A stretch of DNA of 64,000 bases from contig JACJID010000010.1 in assembly GCA_014138725.1 (NCBI GenBank), forward strand, positions 277,144 to 341,143, written 5' to 3'. The notes beneath the pieces were generated by a model that was not told where the DNA came from, did no database searches, and saw nothing but the letters and a program-made list of their open reading frames with translations. Position numbers and translations under genes: made by a program. Below are positions 41,058 to 50,949 of this stretch, one piece after another. Every line of letters starts with the position of its first letter. The stretch's first letter is position 1. This DNA is from Kutzneria viridogrisea (GTDB taxonomy: Bacteria; Actinomycetota; Actinomycetes; Mycobacteriales; Pseudonocardiaceae).

Positions 41058-43307
41058 TCAGTTCTCACGCGGGCCGAACCGGCGGTGCAGTGCGCGCACC
41101 GGCGCCGGGGCCCACCAGTTGAGCCGGCCGCCCAGTGACATCAGTGCCGGTACCAGTACCGGCCGCACGATCAGCGCGTCCAGCAGGACCGCCAGCGCGG
41201 CACCCAGACCGATGAACTGGATGAACGACACCTGAGAGGTCACCATGGCGAAGAAGGACACGCACAGCACACCCGCGGCGGCGCTGATGACCCGCCCGCT
41301 GGAGGACAGCCCCAGGACGACCGCCGAGCGCAGGGGCAGCCCCTCGTTGTGCAGCTCGGTGATCCGCGCGAGCACGAACACCTGGTAGTCCATGGACAGC
41401 CCGAAGCTGACGCAGAAGACCAGCACGGGGAACACCACCGACATGGTCGTCGGGGTGAAGCCGAGCAGGCTGGCGAGGTGTCCGTCCTGGAAGACCCAGA
41501 CCAGCACGCCGAACACGGCGGCCATGGTGAGCAGGTTGATCAGCAGCGCCTCCACGGAGAGCAGCACGCTGCCGGTGAGCAGGAGCAGCAGCGCCAGCGC
41601 GGTCAGGGCGATCAGCCCGAGCGCGAGCGGCACGCGGGCGGCCACCTCGTCGCTGACGTCGACCAGCTGGGCGGGTTGCCCGGTGACCAGCACCGAATGA
41701 CCGCCGGGCACCGGTACGGCCCGCACCTCGCGGGCGATGTTCGCGGCGGCCGAGGAGTAGGGCTCGACGTCGCTGACGACCGACAGCCAGGTCGAGTCCC
41801 CCAGGCGGTGCAGGTCGCGCGCCATGGCCGGCGTGGGCGATCCGTACGCGTACGAACCCGCCGCGCTGTCCACCCGGCGAACCCCCGGCACCCTGGACAG
41901 CGCGCTGGCGTAGTCGGCGACCTGGCTGGTGCTGCGCGCGGTGGTGGGCCAACTCTCGGCGACGACCGCGAGCGAGCCCATTCCGCCGGTGGCGAAGTGG
42001 TCGCGCAGCTGGTCGGCGACCTGGCGGCTCTCCGCCGTCGTGGGCAGCACCCGCTCGTCGGCGAGTCCGAAGTGGACGTGCGAGATCGGGATGCTCAGCA
42101 ACAGCAGTCCGGCCAGTACGGGAACCCCGAAGGACAGCGGTGCACGCAGCACCTTGCCCGCCACCTTGCCCCAGAAGCCCACGTCCGGCTCGAGATGCAC
42201 CGCCCGGCGCCACGGCAGTCGGCCCCGGTTGACGCGGTTGCCGAGCAGGGCGAGCAGGGCGGGCAGCGCCACCAGTGCCCCCGCGACAGTCACGGCCACG
42301 ACCGCGACCCCGGCGTAGGCGAAGGAACGCAGCAGGTATTGCGGGAACACCAGCAGGCAGGACAGGGCCACGGCCACCGTGGCCCCGCTGAACACGATGG
42401 TGCGGCCCGCGGTGCGCATGGTGACCACCAGTGCGGAGGTGGTGTCGGGCCGCCTGCCGAACTCCTCGCGGTAGCGGGAGACGAACAGCAGGCTGTAGTC
42501 CACGGCGAGCCCCAGACCCAGCGCGATGGCCAGGTTCACCGAGAACACCGAGACGTCGTAGAACAGCGCGAGTGCCCGCAGCACGCCGAGCGTGCCGATG
42601 ATCGAGAGGATCCCGATGAACAGCGGGAGCCCCGCCGCCACGACGGTGCCGAACACGATCAGCAGCAGCACCAGGGTCAGCGGGATCGCCACGGACTCCG
42701 CGGTGGCCAGGTCCTTGGTGGCCTGGGCGTTCATGTCGTTGTTGGCCTGGGTCACCCCGCCGAACTGGACGCGGACCGGTCCGGCCGCCCGGCTGAACCG
42801 GGTGTGCAGCCGCTGTACCACCTTCGCGCTCTGGTCCTCGTCCCCGCTGACCCGCAGCATGATGAGCGCGCCGTAGTTGCCTCGGTTGCGCAACTGCTCG
42901 ACCGGGGTGTCCCAGTAGGACGCCACGAGGTTGACCCCGGGTTCGTTGGCCAGCTTGGCGGTCAGCTCGTGGCCGATGTCGGTGATGTCGCGGTCCTCAA
43001 GCCCACCACCGGTCTTCTCCACGTACACGACCAGGTTCGGGTTGGCCGCCGGGAACTTGTCCGCGAGGATCCGACTGCCCACAGTGGACTGCGAGTCCGG
43101 CAGGTCGTATCCGCCGACCTTGAGCGAGGACAGCGCGTCCACACCGAGTACACCGGCGATCACGATGAACAACAGGCTGACCAGGAGCACCACCTTGGGC
43201 CTTGCCACCACCACGCTGAGCAGTCCTCGTGGCACGTGGTCGGGCAGTGCCTGCGACCCGATGAAGGTCGCGGTGGTCCTGTTGTTTTGCTCTACCAAGG
43301 AAGTCAC
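41058..43307 (-). CDS. MMPL/RND-family transporter
   Basis: This is a 749-residue integral membrane protein with two repeats of membrane helices and large extracytoplasmic loops, about 12 helices in all. Typical MMPL sequence is seen: VGGYDLPDSQSTVGSRIL after the first helix, LGLGLAVDYSLLFVSRYREE in the first half and FGLSMDYQVFVLARITE in the second. These transporters use the proton gradient to export lipids or polyketide lipids. It lies 34 bases downstream of the KS-AT-ACP-AOS gene on the same strand, so it is probably the exporter of that product. The start is GTG at 43307, with a weak ribosome binding site. Confidence 0.9.
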   Translation of the reverse strand: MTSLVEQNNRTTATFIGSQALPDHVPRGLLSVVVARPKVVLLVSLLFIVIAGVLGVDALSSLKVGGYDLPDSQSTVGSRILADKFPAANPNLVVYVEKTGGGLEDRDITDIGHELTAKLANEPGVNLVASYWDTPVEQLRNRGNYGALIMLRVSGDEDQSAKVVQRLHTRFSRAAGPVRVQFGGVTQANNDMNAQATKDLATAESVAIPLTLVLLLIVFGTVVAAGLPLFIGILSIIGTLGVLRALALFYDVSVFSVNLAIALGLGLAVDYSLLFVSRYREEFGRRPDTTSALVVTMRTAGRTIVFSGATVAVALSCLLVFPQYLLRSFAYAGVAVVAVTVAGALVALPALLALLGNRVNRGRLPWRRAVHLEPDVGFWGKVAGKVLRAPLSFGVPVLAGLLLLSIPISHVHFGLADERVLPTTAESRQVADQLRDHFATGGMGSLAVVAESWPTTARSTSQVADYASALSRVPGVRRVDSAAGSYAYGSPTPAMARDLHRLGDSTWLSVVSDVEPYSSAAANIAREVRAVPVPGGHSVLVTGQPAQLVDVSDEVAARVPLALGLIALTALALLLLLTGSVLLSVEALLINLLTMAAVFGVLVWVFQDGHLASLLGFTPTTMSVVFPVLVFCVSFGLSMDYQVFVLARITELHNEGLPLRSAVVLGLSSSGRVISAAAGVLCVSFFAMVTSQVSFIQFIGLGAALAVLLDALIVRPVLVPALMSLGGRLNWWAPAPVRALHRRFGPREN

Positions 43308-43341
43308 CTGTCACAGAGAAGTAGGGTCTTTTTCGGGTGGG

Positions 43342-46300
43342 TCATTCGCAGACCGCGAAGGACTCGCGGGGCAGGTCGAGCCGGTCGAGTTCGCCGGCAA
43401 GGGCGTCGACCACGTAGGCGATCTGTTCGGGGCTGTGCTCGCTGGTCACGAAGAACCTCAGCCGCGCCTGGTGCTCCTCCACCGCGGGGTGCAGGATCGG
43501 GCAGACGCAGATGCCCCGCTCGCGCAGGGCGTCGGCGAGCAGCACGCACCGCAGCGAGTCACCGACCAGGCAAGGCACGATCGGGGTGTCGGCGCTGCGT
43601 CCGGTGCGGACGCCGGCCTGCACGGCCAGGGTGAGGAACAGTTCGGACCGCTGGTGCAGCCGGGCGATGCGGTCGGGCTCGGCGCGCAGCTGGCGGATGG
43701 CGGCCAGCGCGGCGGCCGTGTTGGCCGGGGTCATGCCCACGCTGTAGACGAAGCCCGGCAGCGTGTACCGCAGGTAGTCGATGAACTGGCCAGCGCCCGC
43801 GATGTAGCCGCCACAGCTGGCGAACGCCTTGGACAGGGTGCCCATCCACACGTCGACCTGGTCCCGGTCCACCCCGAAGTGCTCCCCCACCCCGCCGCCG
43901 CCTCGGCCGAGCACCCCGATGCTGTGCGCCTCGTCCACCATCAGCAGCGCACCGTGCCGCTTCTTGATCCGGATCAGCTCGGGCAGGTCGGCGATGTCCC
44001 CGTCCATGCTGTAGACGCCCTCGACGACGATGAGCACCCGGCGGAACCGGTCGCGGACCTGCACGAGCATGGCGTCCAGCGCGTTGAGGTCGGCGTGTGG
44101 GAAGGGCCTGCGGGTGGCGCCGGAGAGCCGGCACCCCTGCAACACGCTGTCGTGCGCGAGCGAGTCGTGCACGATGAGGTCGCCGGGGCCGAGCAGGTGG
44201 CCGATCAGGGTCACGTTGGTGGCGTGCCCGCTGACCAGCGTCAGCGCGTCCTCGGTGCCGAGCAGACCGGCCAGCTCGGCGTCCAGTTCGCGGTGCGGCG
44301 GGCGGTCACCGGACAGCATCCGGGCCGCGGAGACCGAGGAGCCGTAGCGGTCGATGGCCTCCTTGGCCGCGGCGTTGACCGCCGGGTGGCCGGACAGACC
44401 GAGGTAGTTGTAGCTGGCGAAGGAGATCAGCTCGCTGCCGTCGACGGTGGTGCGGTCGCGGGCGTTGCCCTCGTGCACCAGGAAGTAGGGGTTGCGGATC
44501 TCCAGCCGGTCCATCAGCCCGATCCGGTCGAGGTTGTCCCGCACCTCGGGGAAGGCGGTCAGCTCGGTGTGCTCGGGCGTGAGCACGGCCACCTCGGCCT
44601 TCGCGGGCAGCGCGATCTCGGTGCTCACGGGCACCGCGACCTCGGCGGGTGCCGCGGCCCCGACCTGCTCGACCACGGCGCGCACCAGGCTGGTGACCGT
44701 GGTGTCCCCGTTGAGGACCGCCTCGTCCAGCGACAACTGCGGCCACCGCCGCCGCAGGCCCGCCACGAGGTCGGCGAACATGATCGAATCGAGGCCGAGA
44801 TCGCCGCCGAGGGCCTGGTCCTCCGCCAGCCGTGCGACCGGGTAGGCACTGATCTCGGCCAGCACCTGGAGCACCTGGGCGCGTACCTGCCCGGCCTGCT
44901 CGCCGCTCGGCGGCTGGTGCGGCCTGACCTGTTGTGCGGTCGGCTGTTCCGGCACGGACTCGACGGCCTGCCCGGGCACCGCCCTCGGCTCGGGCACCGC
45001 ACCGCCCGCCCAGCGCAACACCCGCAACTGCTCGCGCAGCAGGGCGACCATCTCGTGCATCTGTGGCTCCTCGGGATCAGGGGAACTCAACGGGGTGCCG
45101 ACGGGCACCGCAGGGACCGCGTTCGCACCGGCACCCCGACCGCAGCGGATCGTGTAGCGCCGTTGGGCCAGCGGTGAGGGCGGCAGGGTCACCAGGTGCC
45201 GCTCACCGGGTTCGAACAGGGGCCGGGCGTCCACCGGGACGCCCAGGACCGCCAACCGGCCAAGGCCGAGCAGGAAGCTGCGCCCGTCATCGGGTGCGGC
45301 GCCCGCCGTGCCGACGAAGTGGCAGGCGGCGGGATCGGCGAGGGACCGCCTGGCAATCGACAGCAGCCCGGTTCCGGCGTAGGGCTGGACGAACACCCGG
45401 CCCCCGGCGGCCTCGGCGGCCGACACGGCCGAGCTGAAGCGGACCGGTGCCGAGACCGACCTCGACCACTGCTGGCGCACCTGCTCGACCAGGGTGAGGC
45501 GGGTACCGCTCACGGTGGAGAAGAAGGCACGCTCGGGCGCGCGCAACGGCAACCGGTCGATCAGCTCGGTCAACCGCCGGTCCCCCTCGGCGACCAGCGG
45601 GGAGTGGAACGCGTGGGACACGGGCAGTGTGGTGGCGGCGACCCTGCGCTGGTCGCACCGCGCGGCGAGCGCACGCAGCGCGGGCACCGAGCCGCTGGCG
45701 ACGACCTGGGACGGGTGGTTGAAGCAGCCGGGCCAGACCTCGCCGATGCCCTCGGTCAGCTCGGCGAACAGGTCCTGATCGGCTTGCAGCGCAAGCATTC
45801 CCCCTGTGCCGGGCGGCGCGGTCGCCGACACGGCAGCGCCCCGCCGCACCAGGAACTCGACCGCGTCCTCGCCGTCGAGCACGCCCGCGGCGACCGCGGC
45901 GCCGAACTCACCGACGCTGTGACCCACGGCCATGTCGCCACGAACCCCGCACACGGCCAGCAGTTCGGCCGCCGCCACCCCGACCAGTCCCAGTGCCGCC
46001 TGCCACAACCGGGTGTCCGCGAGCGCGTCCGGCGAGTCCGCGCCGGTCCGGCGGGAGTCCCAGACCAGTTCGGCCGCCGACTCGCCCGCGACGGTCAGCA
46101 CCCGCGCATCGAGCCGGTCGACCACCTGGCGGAACGCGCTGAACCGTCGTCCCAGATCGCCGAGCATGCCGAAGGTCTGGGTCCCCTGGCCCGGGAAGAC
46201 CAGCACGAGGGTGCGGCTCTGCTCGGCCAGCGGGGCGCGAGCGGCCAGCACACCGGGAGCCAGCTCCCCTTCCTCGCCCGCGCGCAGTGCGGCGGCGGCG

Positions 46301-47895
46301 CGCCCGAGGCAGTCCTGCAACTGCTGCCGATCCGCCGCGACGAAGGCCAGGCGGGCGCTGAGCAGGGCACGGGTCGCCAGCGTGTAGGCCACCTGGCCAG
46401 CCGCCAGCGAGGCGTCGGCGGCCACCAGTTCGCGTAATCGGTCGGCGTGCTCGGCGAGCAGGGCGAGGTTGTCGGCGGAGAGCAGGAACAGGTGGGGCTG
46501 CTCGCGCTGGGACACCGGTGCGGCAGGCGCCTCCTCCAGCAGGACGTGGGCGTTGGTGCCGCCGAAACCGAACGAGCTGACCGCGGCCCGCCGGGGGTGC
46601 GCACCCGGGTGCTGCCAGTGCAGTGGGCGGTCCGGGATGCGCAGCCCGGCGCCGGTCAACGCGGCACACGGCTGGGTGGGCGGCTGCGGCGGTATCGTCG
46701 CGTGGTGCAGCGCGAGCGCGGCCTTGACCAGGCCCGCGATGCCCGAGGCCGCCATCGTGTGCCCGATCAGCGACTTGACCGAACCCAGGTAGGTCCTCGT
46801 GCTACCCGGCCGGGCGTCGGCGCGGCTGGCCACCAGGGACTCGATCTCGACCCGGTCGCCCACGGCGGTGCCCGTGCCGTGCGCCTCCACCAGCCCCACG
46901 GTGGTGGGGCACACGCCCGCGTCCACGTGGGCGGACTCGATCGCGGCCAGCTGCCCGCGCACGCTCGGCGTCATCGGGCCCTGGGCGTGGCCGTCGTTGG
47001 ACGCCCCGATGCCCTTGATCACCGCGTACACGCGGTCGCCCGCGTGCACGGCGTCCGCCAACGGCCGCAGCACGACCATCGCGCCGCCCTCACCGAGCAC
47101 GAACCCGTCGGCCCGTTCGTCGAAGGGACGGCAGACACCGGCGGCGGACACCGCGCCGACCCGGCACAGGCTCACCAGCCCGTCCGGGGTGAGGTTGAGG
47201 AAAACACCGCCGACCAGCGCGACGGTGCAACTGCCGGACCGCAGGTGCTGCGCGGCCTCCTGCACCGCTATCAGCGCGGAGGAACAGGCGGAGTCAACCG
47301 CCAGCGCGGGGCCGCCCAGGTCGAAGGCGGAGCTGACCGAGCAGGCCGCCATGTTCATCAGCGTCCCGGACAGGGAGAACGCCTGTAGCGGGGCGATCGC
47401 GGCGTCCGAGGCCCGCTCGACCGCCGCGGCCAGGGCCGCGTCGCGGCTGCCACCGTGCAGTGAGCCGTCGGCCAGTTGCAGCGCCCGCAGCTTGGTCGCC
47501 GCCAGGTCCTGGTAGTCCGAGGAGTTGAGCCCGACGAACACCCCGGTGGAGGCCCGGTCGAAGCGGTTGCGCTCCCAGCCCGCGTCCTGCAGCGCCTGCC
47601 TGGCCAGGTCGATCATGAGCCGGTGTTGCGGGTCCATCGCCACCGCCCGGCGCGGGGGTATGCCGTAGTGCGCGGGCGCGAATTCCTCCACCTCGTCGAG
47701 AAAGGCGACCCGGTCGGTGTACGCCTTGTGCGGCGAACGCCGGTTGACGGGGTCGAAGAAGGTCTCGTGCCGCCACCGTCGCTCTGGTACGGCACGGAAC
47801 TGGTGCCGAGCCCCCCGGATGAGGTCCCAGTAAGCACCGGTGTCGGCCGCGCCGGGAAATCGGCAGGCAATGCCGATGATTGCGAGATCCTTCAC
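43342..47895 (-). CDS. Polyketide synthase KS-AT-ACP fused to alpha-oxoamine synthase
   Basis: This is a 1517-residue megasynthase. The ketosynthase (about 1-455) has Cys204 in DSACSS, HGTGT (His339) and KSLIGHT (His379). The acyltransferase (about 560-860) has FPGQGTQ, GHSVGE (Ser660) and HAFH (761-764), which predicts malonyl-CoA. The carrier domain has LGLDS (Ser1037). The C-terminal PLP domain (about 1115-1510) is an alpha-oxoamine synthase with FASYNYLGLSGHP, DEAHSIGVLGRGG and the PLP lysine in TLSKAFASCGG (Lys1356). No reductive domains are present. The logic is one extension to a beta-ketoacyl-ACP, then decarboxylative condensation with an amino acid, as in PigH/RedN-type pyrrole formation. 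The start is GTG at 47895 after GGAGG. Confidence 0.93.
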   Translation of the reverse strand: MKDLAIIGIACRFPGAADTGAYWDLIRGARHQFRAVPERRWRHETFFDPVNRRSPHKAYTDRVAFLDEVEEFAPAHYGIPPRRAVAMDPQHRLMIDLARQALQDAGWERNRFDRASTGVFVGLNSSDYQDLAATKLRALQLADGSLHGGSRDAALAAAVERASDAAIAPLQAFSLSGTLMNMAACSVSSAFDLGGPALAVDSACSSALIAVQEAAQHLRSGSCTVALVGGVFLNLTPDGLVSLCRVGAVSAAGVCRPFDERADGFVLGEGGAMVVLRPLADAVHAGDRVYAVIKGIGASNDGHAQGPMTPSVRGQLAAIESAHVDAGVCPTTVGLVEAHGTGTAVGDRVEIESLVASRADARPGSTRTYLGSVKSLIGHTMAASGIAGLVKAALALHHATIPPQPPTQPCAALTGAGLRIPDRPLHWQHPGAHPRRAAVSSFGFGGTNAHVLLEEAPAAPVSQREQPHLFLLSADNLALLAEHADRLRELVAADASLAAGQVAYTLATRALLSARLAFVAADRQQLQDCLGRAAAALRAGEEGELAPGVLAARAPLAEQSRTLVLVFPGQGTQTFGMLGDLGRRFSAFRQVVDRLDARVLTVAGESAAELVWDSRRTGADSPDALADTRLWQAALGLVGVAAAELLAVCGVRGDMAVGHSVGEFGAAVAAGVLDGEDAVEFLVRRGAAVSATAPPGTGGMLALQADQDLFAELTEGIGEVWPGCFNHPSQVVASGSVPALRALAARCDQRRVAATTLPVSHAFHSPLVAEGDRRLTELIDRLPLRAPERAFFSTVSGTRLTLVEQVRQQWSRSVSAPVRFSSAVSAAEAAGGRVFVQPYAGTGLLSIARRSLADPAACHFVGTAGAAPDDGRSFLLGLGRLAVLGVPVDARPLFEPGERHLVTLPPSPLAQRRYTIRCGRGAGANAVPAVPVGTPLSSPDPEEPQMHEMVALLREQLRVLRWAGGAVPEPRAVPGQAVESVPEQPTAQQVRPHQPPSGEQAGQVRAQVLQVLAEISAYPVARLAEDQALGGDLGLDSIMFADLVAGLRRRWPQLSLDEAVLNGDTTVTSLVRAVVEQVGAAAPAEVAVPVSTEIALPAKAEVAVLTPEHTELTAFPEVRDNLDRIGLMDRLEIRNPYFLVHEGNARDRTTVDGSELISFASYNYLGLSGHPAVNAAAKEAIDRYGSSVSAARMLSGDRPPHRELDAELAGLLGTEDALTLVSGHATNVTLIGHLLGPGDLIVHDSLAHDSVLQGCRLSGATRRPFPHADLNALDAMLVQVRDRFRRVLIVVEGVYSMDGDIADLPELIRIKKRHGALLMVDEAHSIGVLGRGGGGVGEHFGVDRDQVDVWMGTLSKAFASCGGYIAGAGQFIDYLRYTLPGFVYSVGMTPANTAAALAAIRQLRAEPDRIARLHQRSELFLTLAVQAGVRTGRSADTPIVPCLVGDSLRCVLLADALRERGICVCPILHPAVEEHQARLRFFVTSEHSPEQIAYVVDALAGELDRLDLPRESFAVCE

Positions 47896-48380
47896 CAGCC
47901 GCCTCCGGGCACGGTCCCGCCAGCGGTGAAGGCATTACTGTCATTCCAGCGAAAGAATGACAACCAGCCTGGAAGTAAGTCCACGCGGGTCAGTCTGCTT
48001 GCTGCCAAGCACCGACAGAAGGGGGCCACACCAGCGGCCCCAAGCGCTACCGCCCCACCGAACGGACTCCCGATCCGCGGGCAGCTCTGGTCATCGGTGA
48101 TCGCTCGCTGGCCACTTCCTTTCGCCGAGGAATGCCTCCGCGCCGCCAACTCCGGCGGCCCAGACGAGTTCACGCACCAACTTGCTCCGAAAGCAGAGCA
48201 AACCCAAGAGGCCGCACCACTGGCCACCACGACCCGCACTCACAAGCATGGCGTGTTCTGGCATTTGGCACAGGCACGCCACGCCTTTCTGTTCACAGAC
48301 AAGGGAAAACCTTGACACAATTGAGGCGAGTGATCCTCACAGAATCGGAACTCAGCGACCCCACGAACGGCGAACACTGC
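47896..48380. other. Divergent promoter region, PKS / LuxR-type regulator
   Basis: This 485-base gap lies between the divergent megasynthase and its likely regulator. It has somewhat lower GC than the coding flanks. No gene is supported; the regulator may start at a GTG at 48330 rather than 48381. No clear operator was recognised. Confidence 0.45.
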
Positions 48381-50744
48381 ATGATCAAGGCACCACGTCA
48401 CAGCAACCAGCCCGTCGCCCTGTCGAGTTTCGTCGGACGCAAGCAGGAGATCGCCAGAGCGAAGAGAGCACTCTCCGTCGGTCGGCTGCTGACACTGGTC
48501 GGTGAGGGCGGGATAGGCAAGACCAGGTTGGCCCAACGGGTAGCCAAGAACATGCAGCGCTCCTTCGGGGACGGGGTCTGGGTGGTCGAGCTCGCCAACC
48601 TGACCGATCCGGCGTTGCTGGCGTGTGCGGTGGCCACCGCGTTCGGCATCGGTGACCTGTCACTGGGCAGCGTCGAGCACGCGGTGCGCGACCACCTGAC
48701 GGACAAACAGGCGCTGCTGGTACTGGACCAGTGCGACAACCTCCTCGGCTCCTCGGCCGACCTCGTGGAACGCGTGCTGGCCGCGGCCCCGGGCGTGCGC
48801 GTGGTTGCCACGGCACGGCTGCCGCTGGAAGCACAGGACGAACGGGTGATCCGGGTACCGCCCCTGTCACTGCCCAGTGTGCAGGCCCTGCGGCAGCGCG
48901 AGGTGCTGGACCGCGAACTGCTGTTCGGCTACGAGTCGACCCGGCTGTTGACCGAACGGGCGGGCGGCGCGCTGGTGGGCCCCGGGCTGACCCCGGACGA
49001 GGTCTTCGACGCGGTCCAGGTGTGCCAGCAGCTCGAAGGTGTCCCGCTCGCCATCGAGATGGCCGCGGCGAGGCTGCGCACGATGTCGCTGTGCCAGCTC
49101 AACGAACGCCTCAACGGCCGACTGCGCGTGTTCACCAACGAGGGCAGGGCCGTGACCGCGCAGCACACCGCGGTACGGGCCTCGATCGGGTGGAGCTACG
49201 ACCTGTGCGCACCGGCGGAACAACTGCTCTGGTCCCGGCTCTCGGTCTTCGCGCCGGGCTTCGACCTCGAGGCGGCGCAGGACGTCTGCTCCGGTGACGG
49301 CATCGAACGCGATGCCATGCCCGAGCTGCTCATCAGGTTGGAGGAGCGGGCCGTTCTCCGCAGGCAGCGTGGGGACGCACCCGGGCGAACGCGGTTCCAC
49401 GTGGCACACCAGGTGCGCCGACACGGCGGGGAAAGGCTTTCCGCGTCCGGGGAGCAGCGCGGGCTGCGCGCCCGGCACCTGCACTGGTACACGCGGTTGT
49501 GCGAGCGAGCGGCGGCCGACTGGTTCGGCCCGATGCAGCGGGAGTGGCACGACCGGGTGCGCATCGAGTACCCGAACATCAGGCTGGCCCTCCAGTTGTG
49601 CGTCTCCGACCGGGAGTACACCCGGGACGGACTGCGGTTGGCGGGATCGCTGTGGTTCCTCTGGACGGTGCTCGGCAGGCTCACCGAGGGCAAGTACTGG
49701 CTGGACGAGTTGCTGCGGCTGGACACCGAGCCGAGCCTGGCCCGAGGCAGGGCGCTGTGGGTCCGCGGCTGGATCAACGCCCAGCTGCGCGACGAGCAGG
49801 GCTCGGCCGCCGACGCCGCCGAGTGCGGCGTGATCGCGGGCTTCCTGGGTGATCGCAGGCTGTCCGCCGACAGCCTGCACATGAGCGGACGATCGGCGCT
49901 GTACCGCGGCGAACTCGGCAGTGCCGCGACGCTGTGCAAGCAGGCGTGGGAGGTGTACAGCAGACAGGCCAACGTCGACGGTATCGCCGCGATGTCCCTG
50001 GTGCTACAGGGATTGGCGGCGTGCATGAGCGATGACCTCGACCTCGCGGACTCGGCGGCGGCCCTGTGCCTGGACATGGGCTCGGAGCGCAGGGAGGAGT
50101 ACGTGCGCTCCTGGGGCACGGGGTTGCTCGGGTTCGTGCACTGGCGCAGGGGCGACAACGGCCGCTCCGCGTCACTGCTGCGCAAGAGCATGCACGCCAA
50201 GCGAACCCTGCGGGACCTGCACGGGCTCACTGTCGTGGGCGAGTTCCTGGCCTGGCTGCTGGTGTCCGAGGGCTGCTGCGCCGAGGCCGTGCACCTGTTC
50301 GGCGCCCTGGACAGGTTGCAGTCCCGGACCCGGTCCCCGCTGGTCGGTTCCGAACGCTTCCTCTCCTACCACGACAACGCGATCGGCACCGCGCGCGATG
50401 CCATGGGCGAGGCGGCGTTCACCGCGAGCCTCGCCAGCACCGGCGGCCTCGCCCCGTTGGAGGCGCTCGACCGCGCGCTGTACGGCGAGAGCACCCACCT
50501 GCCCACCCGCAAGCAGGCCGGGACGCCCTGGGCCCCGCTGACGCTGCGCGAGCGGCAGGTGGCGGAACTGGTCTCCCGCGGCCTGCCGAACCGGATCATC
50601 GCGGAGACGCTGCGCATCGCCGCACGCACCGCGGAGGGGCACGTGGAACACATCCTGGTCAAGCTCGGTTTCAACTCACGAGCCCAGATCGCCGCCTGGG
50701 CGGTCGAACAGCGGCGCAGGCTCGATCTGCGCACCAGGGGCTGA
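48381..50744 (+). CDS. Large ATP-binding regulator with NB-ARC/TPR and C-terminal LuxR HTH
   Basis: This is a 787-residue protein. The N-terminal AAA/NB-ARC-like ATPase has Walker A VGEGGIGKTRLAQRV at about residue 40 and Walker B ALLVLDQCDNLL. A winged-helix and TPR-like middle region follows (about 250-700). The LuxR HTH is at the C-terminus: LTLRERQVAELVSRGLPNRI, then ARTAEGHVEHILVKLGFNSR. Such proteins are common pathway activators in actinomycetes. It is divergent from the KS-AT-ACP-AOS gene, so that operon is its likely target. The start at ATG 48381 is chosen because the usual FVGRKQE motif follows closely; a GTG at 48330 is an alternative. Confidence 0.85.
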   Translation: MIKAPRHSNQPVALSSFVGRKQEIARAKRALSVGRLLTLVGEGGIGKTRLAQRVAKNMQRSFGDGVWVVELANLTDPALLACAVATAFGIGDLSLGSVEHAVRDHLTDKQALLVLDQCDNLLGSSADLVERVLAAAPGVRVVATARLPLEAQDERVIRVPPLSLPSVQALRQREVLDRELLFGYESTRLLTERAGGALVGPGLTPDEVFDAVQVCQQLEGVPLAIEMAAARLRTMSLCQLNERLNGRLRVFTNEGRAVTAQHTAVRASIGWSYDLCAPAEQLLWSRLSVFAPGFDLEAAQDVCSGDGIERDAMPELLIRLEERAVLRRQRGDAPGRTRFHVAHQVRRHGGERLSASGEQRGLRARHLHWYTRLCERAAADWFGPMQREWHDRVRIEYPNIRLALQLCVSDREYTRDGLRLAGSLWFLWTVLGRLTEGKYWLDELLRLDTEPSLARGRALWVRGWINAQLRDEQGSAADAAECGVIAGFLGDRRLSADSLHMSGRSALYRGELGSAATLCKQAWEVYSRQANVDGIAAMSLVLQGLAACMSDDLDLADSAAALCLDMGSERREEYVRSWGTGLLGFVHWRRGDNGRSASLLRKSMHAKRTLRDLHGLTVVGEFLAWLLVSEGCCAEAVHLFGALDRLQSRTRSPLVGSERFLSYHDNAIGTARDAMGEAAFTASLASTGGLAPLEALDRALYGESTHLPTRKQAGTPWAPLTLRERQVAELVSRGLPNRIIAETLRIAARTAEGHVEHILVKLGFNSRAQIAAWAVEQRRRLDLRTRG

Positions 50745-50949
50745 GGCCCCCCGCAGCGCCCCGGTGTGGCAGGACTTCCTCTCTCCCCGGCAGAGAACTG
50801 CCGCCGCGGTCACGGCGAGCACGTGCCTGGCATGACGTGACGGGTGCTCATCCGCTCCCTGTCCGCGTGGGATGGACTTTCGCCTCTGCACAAACGATCC
50901 CGGCGATGCTGCGCTGGCACGAGACCAACACGGGAGCGGAGTGGGCGCG

